Part shown: positions 12,657-25,300 of the stretch, in pieces | How the letters are laid out: each line of letters starts with the position of its first letter | Position numbering within the stretch: position 1 is the first letter of the stretch | Assembly: GCA_009760855.2 (NCBI GenBank) | Contig: WPIO01000003.1 | Location: 11,394,001-11,458,000, forward strand | Length of the DNA stretch: 64,000 bases | Direction of reading: 5' to 3' | DNA from: Cristatella mucedo | Lineage: Eukaryota; Bryozoa; Phylactolaemata; Cristatellidae | Translations under genes and position numbers: made by a program | Notes under the pieces: generated by a model | What the model saw: the letters and a program-made list of their open reading frames with translations, nothing else | Database searches by the model: none | Told to the model about the DNA's origin: nothing

Positions 12657-14245
12657 CATTTGATATAGCACCCTCAGAGAACTCAATCCCTTTATAGGCT
12701 CTTTACATTTGCTAAACGATTAGATTCCGAAAGCGAGTGGTAATGCTTAGCCTGGAGTGGAAGTAGATCTGATAGGTAGTTTAAAGCCGAAGCATGAATA
12801 GATCTAAAAGTAACTGAACAGAACCTCGAAGTCGATGTGCTCTGTGACTGGGAGCCAGTGCAGGTCGGCAAGAAGTGGTGTGATGTTGCATCTGTGATGC
12901 TCACGACAGATCAGCCAAGCTGCACAGAGTTTTGCACCAACTGTAAGTGCCTGATTTTACAGGCTGGTAGACCAAGTGTCATCAAGGCCACGAAAACTAT
13001 AGGTCAGGGAGAGCTTCATGGGTTTTTAGCAGTGGAATCCTCTGCCAACCGCCCACTCGTGTGATACCCTCGAAACTTTCTTTGTTAGCAATACTACGTG
13101 CTCAGCCTCACATAATGTAATAAAAGGACATAAATAAAGATGGCCAACACCAGACCACGCAGCACACAGTCAGAATTATGTAATAGTACTTGCAAGCAGT
13201 ATTGTTAATACTGTTCCTACCAGCTTCAGCTGCCACCGTTTGCCCGAGATGCTGTGTTTTACATGCCCAACTGGTCCGAATTACTTGCTGTTAAACGTAG
13301 CAGTGTATTAGTTTAAGTTCTCTCTTTAAGTACAGTGGTACCGTGACTTAAGAGTTTGATTCGTTCTGGGAAGGAGCTCATAACTCAAATTACTAATTTG
13401 TCAAATCTATTTCCCCCATCAAAATGAAAAGAAATGCCACTAATCCATTCCGGACCCCCAAAAATACTGCAATTTTGTCACATTTTTAAATTAAAAATGT
13501 ATTTATACTTAGCTAATATTGTAAAAACACAGTGCAATAGAATGTAATTTACTAAAATGGTTTTGTGAAGTATGATGTACCACATTTACCTTGAAAATCA
13601 GACGACTTGAAGATGCTGGCGGAGTTGGAGGATCGAGGCCGAAACGGATAACTGAATCGTATTTGCTTATGTTTGCCCTTCTTGCCAAGCTTTTCTCACT
13701 TTTATCTGCAGGGGTTTTCGATAAAAATATATCAAATGAGGTCTGTTTCATCCTCCCTTTCAGAATTTATTTTAAATGAGTTAGGCAAGTGTCATTACAT
13801 AGTATCGTCACATGCTCAGTTGCAACTTTTTCTGGGTTTTTGAATAAAGTCTGTTGTCTAAAGTTTATTTTCTGTCGCTTCAGGATTAGCAAAAGCTGAT
13901 CTACAAAATCTGCGTCGACGCTTCTTAAAGGACCGGAGTGCCGACAAATTTAACTTTGCAAAGCGCCAGTTAGCACTTAATGTGAAGAAGGATGTAAGCA
14001 TGCATTGCCTGTCGTGGGCTGTCGGATTGGTGAAATGGCAACAGGTTTTTTCAGCACAAGGCATATATTGCTCTTTTGTACCTGCTGTCCAATCAATGCT
14101 TTTGTTCATTTGGAAGGCTGAAACATAATGTGCAGAACAGTATAAAAGGGTTTAGTCTTCTCAGTTTTACTGCTGATGCTGTTATCTACCCATGTATTGA
14201 TGCCTAGTTAACTACAGGTAAACTTTTGCTCAGGCTCTGTATCAT

Positions 14246-14326
<81 letters not shown>

Positions 14327-17300
14327 GCCTGCCTGCCTCTGCCTGTCTGCCTGCCTCTCTCTCTTTCTCTCTTTCTCTTTCAGTTTGTTGTGATCGAATG
14401 CCATTAGTCTCAGTCACGATGTTGCTAAGTTGGCCTCTCGTGTCAGTAGAGAAGCTGGCTCGCTTGTTGTGCTAGGAAGAAAGGAATAATACAGATTTAT
14501 TACAGGTCATTGTTCTTGTGCCTTTGTTTAGAGAGCAAAATAAGTTATGTGGTAATTATAATAAATTTTTTTATAGCAATGTGAGAGAACCAATTCTCTG
14601 TTTAGGCACATAGGAATGTAATGTATCTCCGCCTGTAACTCCACAAAGCCATACAGACTATGTGGGTGTTATACAGGAGAGTTTTATATAGCACACTCAG
14701 AGCCTAAGAGGTTTTCGGTACGCATTCAGTAGCCAGCAGTCTTAATCTCACACAACAAAGAGAAAGCATAGCAGAGTCTGGAGAGCAGTTGAGGTAATGA
14801 TTAGCATGGAAGTAGCAGCTCAGGTCTGCTGGAAAGGATGAGCCATAGTCGGCAGCAGGAGAGTATTGGTAGTTGCGTGAGAATTGTGGAAGCAAGTTCC
14901 ACAGTCTAGGACCTGCAGAGCCAAAGCTTCTGTTGCCAACGCTCTTTAAGCGCAGGAAGGGAACAACTAATTTATTGTCCATACAGGACCTGAGGGCGCA
15001 AACATGCTGAAACTGGTGCAGCAGTTCAGCTTGATGTGGAAGAGCCAAGCCATTGTGGGCCTTGTGGGTCAGCGTAAGAACTTTGCTCTGTATAGTAGGT
15101 TCTGGAAAGGAGGCATGTCAATTGGGTAGTGATAACATGGAAAGTGTAAGCAAATTAGAGCAAATAAAGGAAAATTCAAAGGACAGGTCAAGTGCTGTGA
15201 GGAACAGGTGAATGCTTAGCATTTTTTTAACTGTCAAGTCAGAGGGTGTTGTGAGGTGAGTCGGATATTGACTCCAGGTGTTTCGAGTACACGATCTGAC
15301 CGTGTGGTATCCGACAATATATCGGGTTGGTTAGATGCACAGCTAAACGACTGGAGTCAGAAGAGTGGATATGATAAGCAATAGCATATCTGCTTAACGG
15401 GTGACTACTATCGATGTTAGGTAGTCAGTAATCAGTTCTCTTTTCCTACAGTTCAGCTAGTATGATTTAGCTGTGTACGTTTGAAGGAAACAGGTGCAGC
15501 TAGCAGATCTAGGGACCTGCTTATTTTTCTGCTGTTGGTGATCTTTACATCTTTTCTGCCTAATATCGGGCTGAAGGTGGTCATCTTCATTGTTCGGCTT
15601 GTTGAATTCTTATCACCTACAGGTGAATGCTGGAAGCCGCAGCCATGCTCATGTGCAAACCTCATAAGTGGGCATCCGATTGCAATATCGTGGTCATGCT
15701 TGTGCTGGTGACTGTGCTACCTGGCTACCACCCCACCCTCCCCCTGGGTACATGGTTGATCTTATATGAATGTCAAATGGTGCTGCTATTTGCTGGCAAA
15801 TAATGATTGTTCAATTGTATAAGCCCACGCGCAAGAAGTGCTGTGGTTAAGCCTAGGTGGGTTGGCCTCTGAAGTGCTGCTGCATTTTTTAAATGGCTAG
15901 GATATTTTTATGTATTTGTACTTATGGGTATGCATGCTGGGCTGGTGTTCGTTTAGCAATGCTTAAGCACAAGCACTGTACATTTGTGCATGCATAGCTT
16001 GTCCTGCCTGCTCAATATGAAGATTCATGCAACACAGTACCACAAAGTAAGCTGCTCCGTCTTTTCCTTCCAGCCGTCCTTTACTGCTACTCTTGTGCTA
16101 CGCAAGGGTCGCTAGTTTTAAAATGCGAAATTGGTCCTAGTGTGGAAACTCTTCTGGGTGGATATCGTGGTCAGTCTACTGTTGAAATATCTGCAGCTTG
16201 TTATTATCTATAACAAAATAGCAGTGAATGAGATGTTGCAGATAGAAATACTAATTAGGCTGGTTTTTGCCTGCTTGTTGCCCGAAGCTCTGTTGTTGGG
16301 AGTACCCTAGAGTCTGAATGCCGAAAGCTTTGTGGAACAATGCTCCGAGGATCAATCGTTACAAGCAGCAGCAGACGACCAGATCCAAAAAAATGGTGTG
16401 CCTAGGTGGCTTGTGAGAATGATGCAAAGAGTCATAAGTTCATTCAATACCTCGAGGGCAGTGAATTATCACAATGAGCCGAGACAGGATGGATGAGTGC
16501 AGACTTAGTATAAGTGAAGTTTTGATTTTTTTTGGGTGTTAGTAGCTGGCATGGTTTCACAATAGTATGCTACCAAGCATCTATAACTGTTGGTAACTGT
16601 CTTTGTAACACTGAACAGTAAATGCTGGGGTTTTTAGGCTTGCTGCTGCTGGTTCCGGCATATTCTACCCATGAGCTAATAACCTGAGCTGGACCTTATT
16701 TACCTGCTTAAAATCTGTAGGCTGTGTTGTGCAGGACTCATTAAAAAAGCTTATGTTGGCTGCTTTGTGGTAATCAGGCCGCTGAACATTGATGCCCTGA
16801 TTCCTAACACGCCGGTATAACCCAGTTGGGTCTGCTGTTGTGATCGTTCAGACCTGCTGAATTGAGTTCCCATTTACTGCGTACAACGGCGGCTTTTTTC
16901 TTTTGTTCTATGCAGGCTTTGGAACGTCTTCGGGCAGAGCAGCACGAAAGCACTGTTGTTATGTATCGGAAGTACCGGACTGGCGACCTGCCCGACGTGC
17001 AGATCAAGCCGTCGGCCATTATTTCTCCTCTGCAGGCTTTAGCCTCTGTACGTCTACACCTTAGATGGCCGCACGTGCTTGTTGTTCGCATGGACCAGCG
17101 CCCTTGGGCTTTAGGTCGCCATCTTGGTCTTCTGTTCTGTTACAGCGAGACAATGCTGTGGCACAACTGCTGCTAGCTGCGATCTTCAGGGCTATTTACG
17201 ACCACCTGAAGCATGAGAATAGTGAGATGTTTCTAGAATTCATTGACGGTGCATCTGCTGCACTTAATTCCATGCTGGCTGCATCGACGCAGAGTTTCTC

Positions 17301-17712
17301 TCCGTTCATTGCATTCATATTGGTAAGTTCTAAGCAGCGGCGACCTCGAAAACAAATAGATAAGGGCCGTGATAGCCCAGGCGGTAAGATGCTCACTCTT
17401 CACGACCGAGATTGTAGATTCGAATCCAGCAGAGAGTGGTTCTTTATTGCCTACTGCAAACAGTGGTAATAGCTGTTAGGGCTCCTCTGTCGATATGCAA
17501 ATGAGGCTATTAAATCAGCTAATAGTCGTCGATAAGGCTGGAGCCAGACTAGTGCCCTGCAGCTGCTCCAATACGGTTCCTGCTTGTGTTGCTTAAAAAC
17601 CGTCCGGCATTCTTTAATGAACCCATTTTTACCCAAGCGGTGCATGTTAACCTTTCGGATAATTGCTTTTCTGCAGTTTTGCTTCTGCAAGCCCATTTCG
17701 TACTACTATAAC

Positions 17713-17768
<56 letters not shown>

Positions 17769-20700
17769 TGCACTTGATAAAGCACCCTCGGAGAACTCAG
17801 TCTCTTTCTAGGCGCTTTACATTTGCTGCAAAGGGAAACCCGACTGAATGGTGAGTAATATCATGCTTGATAAACAACATGAATAACATGGTTAGGAGTG
17901 ACATGCACAGGGTCAGCATGCAAATGTGGTTAGTGGCAGCATGCACAGTGTCAGCATGCATAAGCACAGCAAGGACGAATCACTGGGACCCACTAAATGC
18001 TGTCTTAAATAGGTGTGTTTTTAAGTTCTTTTTAAATGTGGTCAAGTCAGCGGATGTTGTGATGCAAGTCAGAGGGAGTTCCAGGCTTTGGGAGCATACG
18101 AACTAAATGCACGGTCTCCACAGGATTTAAGGTTTGTACGAGGTATTGGTAAGCCGTTGGATTCCGAAAAGCAGGTGGTACGATGCTTGGCCTGGTGGTG
18201 GAGTAGATCTGAGAGATATGCTGGAGCCAAAGAATGAAGTGACCTAAAAGTGAGCGACAAAACCTGCGATGCTCACGACAGACAAGCCTAGCTGCGGAGT
18301 TTTGCACCAGCTGTAATCGCCTGATTGCACATGCCGGTAGGCGAGCAAGCAGTGAGTTACAAAAGTCAAGACGGGATGTCACAAATGCATGGACAAGTTT
18401 AGACGTGGTATCCTTATCTAAACAAGCACGATTTTTAGCAATGTTATGAAGCTGAAAGTAGGCAGACTTGACTGTGGAGCTGATGTGGTCGTCTAACGAG
18501 AGGTCACTTCAGAACATGACACCTATATTTTGAGCAGATTCAACAGGAAGATATGCTGGCAGAGCCAATTTTGAGCATCAGCCTTTTTGATTGCTATCTG
18601 CGCTGTAGTCTCGTCTTGTCGGAGGGTAGCGTGGCAGTGTTGTCAAATCCCTCCTAAATGCTTAAACTTACTTCGTGTTCGTTCTTAGGCATGTTGCACC
18701 GCCATGCGGCATTACATTCTGGTGTGGCTTTCTCGAGTCTTTATGTGGATCACGTGTGCTACTCCACGTTGACCCTAGCATGTGCGTTTGCAGGAGGTGT
18801 CAAGCTACCCGACCGCCGACCAGACGCTCGAGAAGCGAGCGCCACTCGCTCTCAGTCCGGCAGTTGCTGCCACTGCTAGCGAGCGCAGTGCACAGCCTGC
18901 CCTCGGCATTGTCTACCTAGAGGAATTCCTTCTTCGCAGCAGACGTCGAAGTGAGGCCTCCTCCTCCGAGTCCGGTCCGCCTCAGGCCAAGAGGGCCAGA
19001 AAGGCACCGAGGCCAGCTGCTTCCGACCTGCATGCATCAGTTGAACCGCCAAACCCCGATGAAGTCGAGACCTGGATCGAAATGGTCAAGTAAGTGTTGT
19101 GACTGCATGCAGCCTGCTCTCTGGCGGCTTGAGTGCCAGGTATGGCTCACTTCTTCTCGTTTGTGCTTCCGGCGCCGGCTCAATGCCTGTGTAGTAAAGT
19201 AACTCGAGGTGGTGTACCATTGTAGGTTATATAAGCAAATCAAGAGTTACGATGTGGTAACTGGCATCTTTTCTGAGAAAGTGAGCTCCTCCGCAAATAC
19301 GAAAGAAGCACTGGAATTTGAATCCATGTCCAAATATCGAGAGGCTGTTCAGAAGTACGAAGAGGTCAGTGGTCACATGGTGACCTCTGGGTAGGCGGTC
19401 TGCGTGGCAGAGGTAGTGCTGTGGTGTTGCTTGTTCTCTGCTAGCCATCATGTAACCGCAGACAGATCAGCGTCTTTATCCTCTACTGTGACTCAGCCGT
19501 CTATCGTTTGCTTGCTTGCGCTTATTCCGATCATAAGAGCCAGCAATCAGGAATGGGAATGTTTCCTCGGCATTCCTCGTGTGTTCAGGGTGCTGGGTGA
19601 TTGCTTTGAAGTGCTGTCGTTGCTGCTGTGGTTTGCCGTTCAGAGAATGCCTCAGCAGCAGCAGCAACAAGTGTGGCAGGTATTCCCTGCAGTTTGTGAT
19701 ACCACGTATGCTAGTTCCAGATTAGTAGAGCCCTCCCGGGTTTTCGACCACTGAGATTGAATACTCATGCATGTGTTTGTGTGTGCACCCTGTGGTGCGC
19801 ACTTTAAAGGCTGCTTTCTTTTATACACCAGTGCACGTGTGCCGAGAGTAGCACCAGACAGGACTGGGGTCTCAGAGAAAGAAGATCCCCCAAATATTCC
19901 TGTGGCAAGAGTTGATGGATCCTCTCTCCTAGGACAGCTTGGCTCTATTCGTTTCGTGGAGATCTTACCCATCTCTCACCGGACCCTTTCCAGTTGCTTC
20001 CTTTGCTGCTGCAGAGTGACAGCGTTTTGACGAGCGTTGGCATTTAATGTCCTCTTTGGGACTTGCCTTGGTGCTCTATGGTTTGCCATTTCTTGATTTT
20101 CATTTATTTCCTTAACCTTTCCGAGACTCGCGATTTGGTGAGTCTACTCAGTTTCACATCTAGTCTGTTGATCCTACACCTGCTGCAGTTAGCTTTCTCG
20201 TTTTTTGCTAACATACCGGGTACTAGCATAGTAATTGTAGACCATTTGCTTTTTCTCGAGTAGTTCAAATTTAGATTTATGCCATAGTACTTTTTTTTAT
20301 TAATCGGTCTTTGCATTTCGGTTTTAGGCACTAAACCGTGAAGACTGGGGCAGCAATGTACCTCATTCTGCTGAAAATGACTTCTGGGATGAGGCTAGGT
20401 TTCAGTGTCTGGAGCATCTCACGGAGTGGAAGGAGATAGAGACAAAGCTCATCGCCAACCTAGGCGGCAGGTGGAGCAACGTTTGGCAACTTCAGGTGAG
20501 AGCTCAGCTCTTGTCTATCCTATTGGCATACTGCTAATAAATCGCAGAGAGTGTCAATCAATGTACTGCTATCATTTTGTCTGTAAGCAAGCCGTTCACT
20601 CTCCCTGCTAAAGCAAATGTGCTGCCTTCCAATCCTAAACTTGTATGAGCATCACCATAGAAACAAACGTCATAGCTGTTTCTATGTGTAGCAACAAGTA

Positions 20701-22277
20701 GACAACTCGGACGCTAATAATGCTGATATACAAGCCCACTGCAGTATTCCAAACGAGGGCTGAAGAAGACTGTCGGTGTATATTATCTTGCTCCTTGAGC
20801 CGTTAAAGGAGTTGATCCATGTGATTCTTATATGCAAAAACTAAATTACAAATGCTAAATGATAAATTAAACTATGCCTATGCTGGGACATGAGAGCTGC
20901 TGCTGTTTTAGTTAAAGACACTAGTTAACCAATGCGACTGCATAGTTCCACGTTAGGGTTTTCCTTAAACTGGATTGTGCGAGGCATGCTCTACTTGTGT
21001 GGTAAGTGAATGGCGTTTTGTCAGCATGAGGTCGAGAATCTCTAACCAATGGGCGTGTGAAAGTGTCCCGATGTTTGTCTGTGTGCAAGCATGCCCTTTG
21101 GAACATCGGTAATATCTACCAAATGCTGCTATAAGTGCATGCCCCTGCTTTGCTTCAGTATGCAAGCAGTAGTGTCTTAATGAGTTTGCTACCGTTGGCC
21201 ATTGTTGCAGAACCGAACATACATTCCTTATGTCCTGAGAGCGAAATCCAAGCTACTGCTTGCCGGTGACGAGGCACAGACTGAGTTAATCAAGTTCCTA
21301 AATGACAGTGGCAGCATCTCCCATAATCGAGATGTTCTTGAAGTAAGTCTTTGTCAAATGTTTTTTCTTCTGTGTTACTGGTAGGCTTTGAGTGATTTAC
21401 TGTTGAAAGATGATGGCCTTTGTCAGCAGAGGTCTCGTTTCATTCATCACTACAAGATAGGATGCACTATTTAAATTTGACTCGATATGCAGGGCTCCGG
21501 ATCGGCCATTGGTCTGCATCTGATTCCGAGCTAGTGCACCAATCCTAGTATACAAGCAAGCTTGATGTTGAAAGTCTACAGCTTCATTTGCAAACGTACC
21601 TTTATCACGTAGATGCACAGTAAACGAAAAGTAGGATTGTGTCGTGCCGTTTTTCCCAGTAGTTAACACAAAATTTGAGTACATTAAAGGTGATACTCAG
21701 CAATACTAGCGATCACTGAAAACTAATACCAATTTTATCCATGTAATCTTTTGTGTGTGTGTCATAATTTGCTTGTGAAGAACAGTTGCGCCAAATCTCT
21801 GTCAGCCAATATGTAGTAGGTTGCAACTTGCTGGGTCCTAAACTAAACAGGCAGACTTGCTTGAATCTTTAAGATAGTTTAGCTGAAATTGCAGTATTTC
21901 TTGCAAAACAGAAATGTATGGGTAAAGTACACTGTAAACACTCAAATCGTTTAACAAAGCTATTAACATCGCAGTAAGAGTCCTGTGAATATAAGTTCGT
22001 GCATACATTCGTTGTGTGGGTGTGCCTGCGTGCATGTGTGTGTGTATGTGTGAATGTGCATGTGCGCTTACGCTCTCGTATGTGTTTTGCTTGTTATGTT
22101 GCATATGTACCTACGTATTTATACATGCGTGTACTACTACATACCTGTATGTAGAGCATGTATTTGTTGGATATAATGCAGTTGATGATCTTGTTCTACA
22201 CCAAGCATTCGCCAACGTAGGAGAAGGCAAATTGCAGTCAAGCCTGCTGCAGGCAGAGCGGCAGCACAGCCCAAGCA

Positions 22278-22346
<69 letters not shown>

Positions 22347-25300
22347 CAGACAGACAGACAAAGACAGAAAGAGGCAGATGACTAAGACGGACGTCGGATT
22401 AATGGTGCATCATCGTGCTGTTGAGCAGGGTTGACCTGTAGTATGCCAGAAAGGTCAGCAGTGGCTAACTTTACAGGCTTAGCTTGCTTGACACAGCAGC
22501 TGGGCAGGTAAACAAGACGGTGGCTAGTGGTCGCTGCTCATAAACACATATTTATATTGAAAGCATGGCATCAGCTCCTTGCCAGCTTTCTGCAAGCAGA
22601 TCGAATGGTTAGGACAGAAAATGTGAAAACATAAAATTCTACCACCTGCTAAGAATGATATTACCTACAGAGACTTATAACCAATTATGTATGCATTCCT
22701 TTTCCCATAGCCCCGCGGGGTAATAGGTGTGACAACTAGGGTCCAACTAAATCCGGCTGCCCAAAGTCCTCACAGGGTTGAAAGTGCTCTCTGTCGGGGT
22801 AGGGATTTAAAGAACAGCTTAAGATCCAATCCCTTGAGAAATGTTCGATCCTGCAATCCATGGCTCCCGATTCTGATATCGATCTCGATCCAGACCTCTG
22901 TCGATGCTTCAACCTGTCAATCTCTTGCATTTGCTTTCCCTAATTTGATGTTGTTTGTATGTTCACTTACTTGATAAAAGCGGTCTGGCAGCTTTGCTGG
23001 TGTTTCGTGTGTCGGCAGCATCTACATGCCTAAGCGATGGAACATTCTCCACATCTCGGCTGTTAGTGCATCCAAACTGACTTCGGCAAGCCGAAATCTT
23101 TGCTAACATATCTGCGCCTTTACAGCTCAGTATATCTACAAGCTATGTGCCCTTGCATTTCTTGTCACCTGCCATGTGCACGTGTGCTTCCAACGCTGAG
23201 GCATATCTTGACCGTGCCTGCTTTTCTGCCTGTTTTGTAGCTGCTTCTGTTGTTCACAGGGGGACTATCCTGCGACCCTGGCAGTTGTTTATGCTGGCCA
23301 GTGTGAGTGGAGCATGGCTAGTCACTATGCATCCATAGCCCAGCAGCGATTTCTGCGGGAGTGGGCGGGACAGAGCATGTTGCTGCCGGACAACCGAGCT
23401 ACACGGCTGCATTCACTCCAGCAGCTGGTCGAATTGAAGCAGTTTCTAGCTCTAATATCTACCAAAGGTCAGGTTTGAAAATTTTGCTTAGCCCGTTTGC
23501 AGTTTCGATGCAGTTTTGCAGTGAATACTTCTGGCCCAGCCAGCTCGTAGCTATGCATGCTCGCAACGCCGAACAGCATCATCCCGAAGCGTTTAATCCG
23601 TTGAAGGTTTCCCTTTTTAACACTCTTTGTATTCCCTGCCGAGTGCTTGCCTTCCACTGTCCGTGCATGTGAGCAAGATTCCCAAGGTCCAGTGTATGCT
23701 GGGCATATCAAAATACTTGTGTCTTAAAAATGTCATGCTAGGCACGAGATTGATGGCCAATTTTGATATATGAAGAAGAACTGTAGTCCTCTTGACCCTG
23801 TTTTTACTGTCCTGCTTTTACGATGCTTAGGTCTGCTGCTGCCTTGCATAACTAACATAATAAATATGTCCTTAGCCTCAGCTCATGTCCCTGCACCTTT
23901 CAAAAGGCTGTTGTGAGGCCACTAATTAAGAAAGCAACGCTAGACCAAGAGAACTTGAGCAGCTTCTGCCCAGTCTTTCTTCTCCCATTCCTATCGGAGA
24001 CACTAGAATGAGCTGTGGCAGACCAACTGAACCTTTATATTGAGACCTCAAACCTAGCAAGTAAGTTCATGTCTGGGGTTAGAGCTAATCACTCCACAGA
24101 GTCAGCATTTCTTGGATGTATGACGACCTTCTCATGAATTCAGACTTGAGTAACATCTCTCTGCTTGTTCTACTTCTTTCAGAATCATTTGGTACTATTG
24201 ATCGCAAAGTTCTTCTTGAACATCTCGAATCTCGCCTGCGCATCACCGGCACTGCACTCCAATAATTCAGGTCTTATCTCAGTGAGAGATAGAGTATTGC
24301 TAGTACAGCCAGAGTATTGATGTAAACGGACTAAAATCATCAGATAAATCGTTGAATTATGCTATACCTCAGAGCTCTGTGCTCGGTCTACTTTTTTCAT
24401 AGTTTATACTCTCTCTCTCTCTCTTGCCGATGTGATCGCAAACACAATCTAGGCTTTCATTTCTATGCAGATGACACCCAGTTGTACCTTTGCTTTTGTC
24501 CCTCCAGCATGTCGAATTCTCTCAACTACCTTGCTGCACGCATTGATGACATCCGCACATGGATGGCAGCAAACGTTCTCAAATTGAATGACGACTAAAC
24601 CAACTCACTAGTTATGGGCAAACCAAGTGTGATCCAGAAATGGGAAAATGTAATGCTCAAAATCGGCTCTGCATGCACATATCCTGTTGAATCTGCACTT
24701 AATCTAGGTGTCCTCTTCCAAAGTGACCTTTCATTAGACGACTGCTTCAGCTCCAAAGTTAAGTCTGCCTACTTTCAGCTATGTAACAATGCTAACATTC
24801 GGGCTTGCTTATACAGGGATACTAAATTGAAACAGGTCCATATATTTGTGACATCCCGTTTCGACTTCTGTAACTCACTGCTAGTCGGTCTACCAGGGTG
24901 TGCAATCAGACAGTTGGTGCAAAACTGTGCTGCTATGCTCATCTGGTGGGAGTGTCGCAATTGCCACATCACACCACTTCTAGCCGACCTTTACTGGCTC
25001 CCAATCAAGCAGTGCATCGAATCAAGCAGTGCATCGACTTCAAGATTTGTTCACTTACTTTCATGTCCCTTCATTCTATGGCTCCATCCTACCTAACAGA
25101 ACTTCTCCCCCAGCAGGCGATGAATCGTACATCCCACTGTTCGTACTCGAATCGTTTAGCCACACCTCGTAGGAATCTCAAAACCTTTGGGGACCATGCC
25201 TTTAGTGCCTATGCTCCCAAAGCCTGGAACTAACCACCGATGCACGTCACAACATCCCCTGACATGACGAAATTTACAAAGACGCTTAAAACGCACCTGT

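Larger units (their letters stand above)
12220..13883 (+). other. PRKDC intron with LINE-A and a possible MITE
   Basis: 1.66 kb. Contains an inverted LINE-A (12290-13010) with a nested tail insertion, and a possible DNA-transposon-derived repeat starting at 13333. The rest is unassigned. Confidence 0.6.
13994..16915 (+). other. PRKDC intron, 2.9 kb
   Basis: Holds a CT microsatellite (14246-14350) and an inverted LINE-B piece (14608-15125). From 15126 to 16915 nothing is recognised. A 76-codon open frame at 15481-15711 has no identifiable product. Confidence 0.55.
17323..18793 (+). other. PRKDC intron with SINE-B and LINE-A
   Basis: 1.47 kb. SINE-B at 17360-17530, a TAA microsatellite at 17708-17767 and an inverted LINE-A at 17705-18580 fill most of it. 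Confidence 0.65.

Noticed and set aside
14204-14417. Minus-strand frames encoding long Arg/Glu repeats
   Set aside because: Product of the (CT)n microsatellite; no splice context or homology.
17584-17854. Poly-Asn and poly-Ile frames
   Set aside because: Translations of the (TAA)n repeat at the end of an inverted LINE-A.
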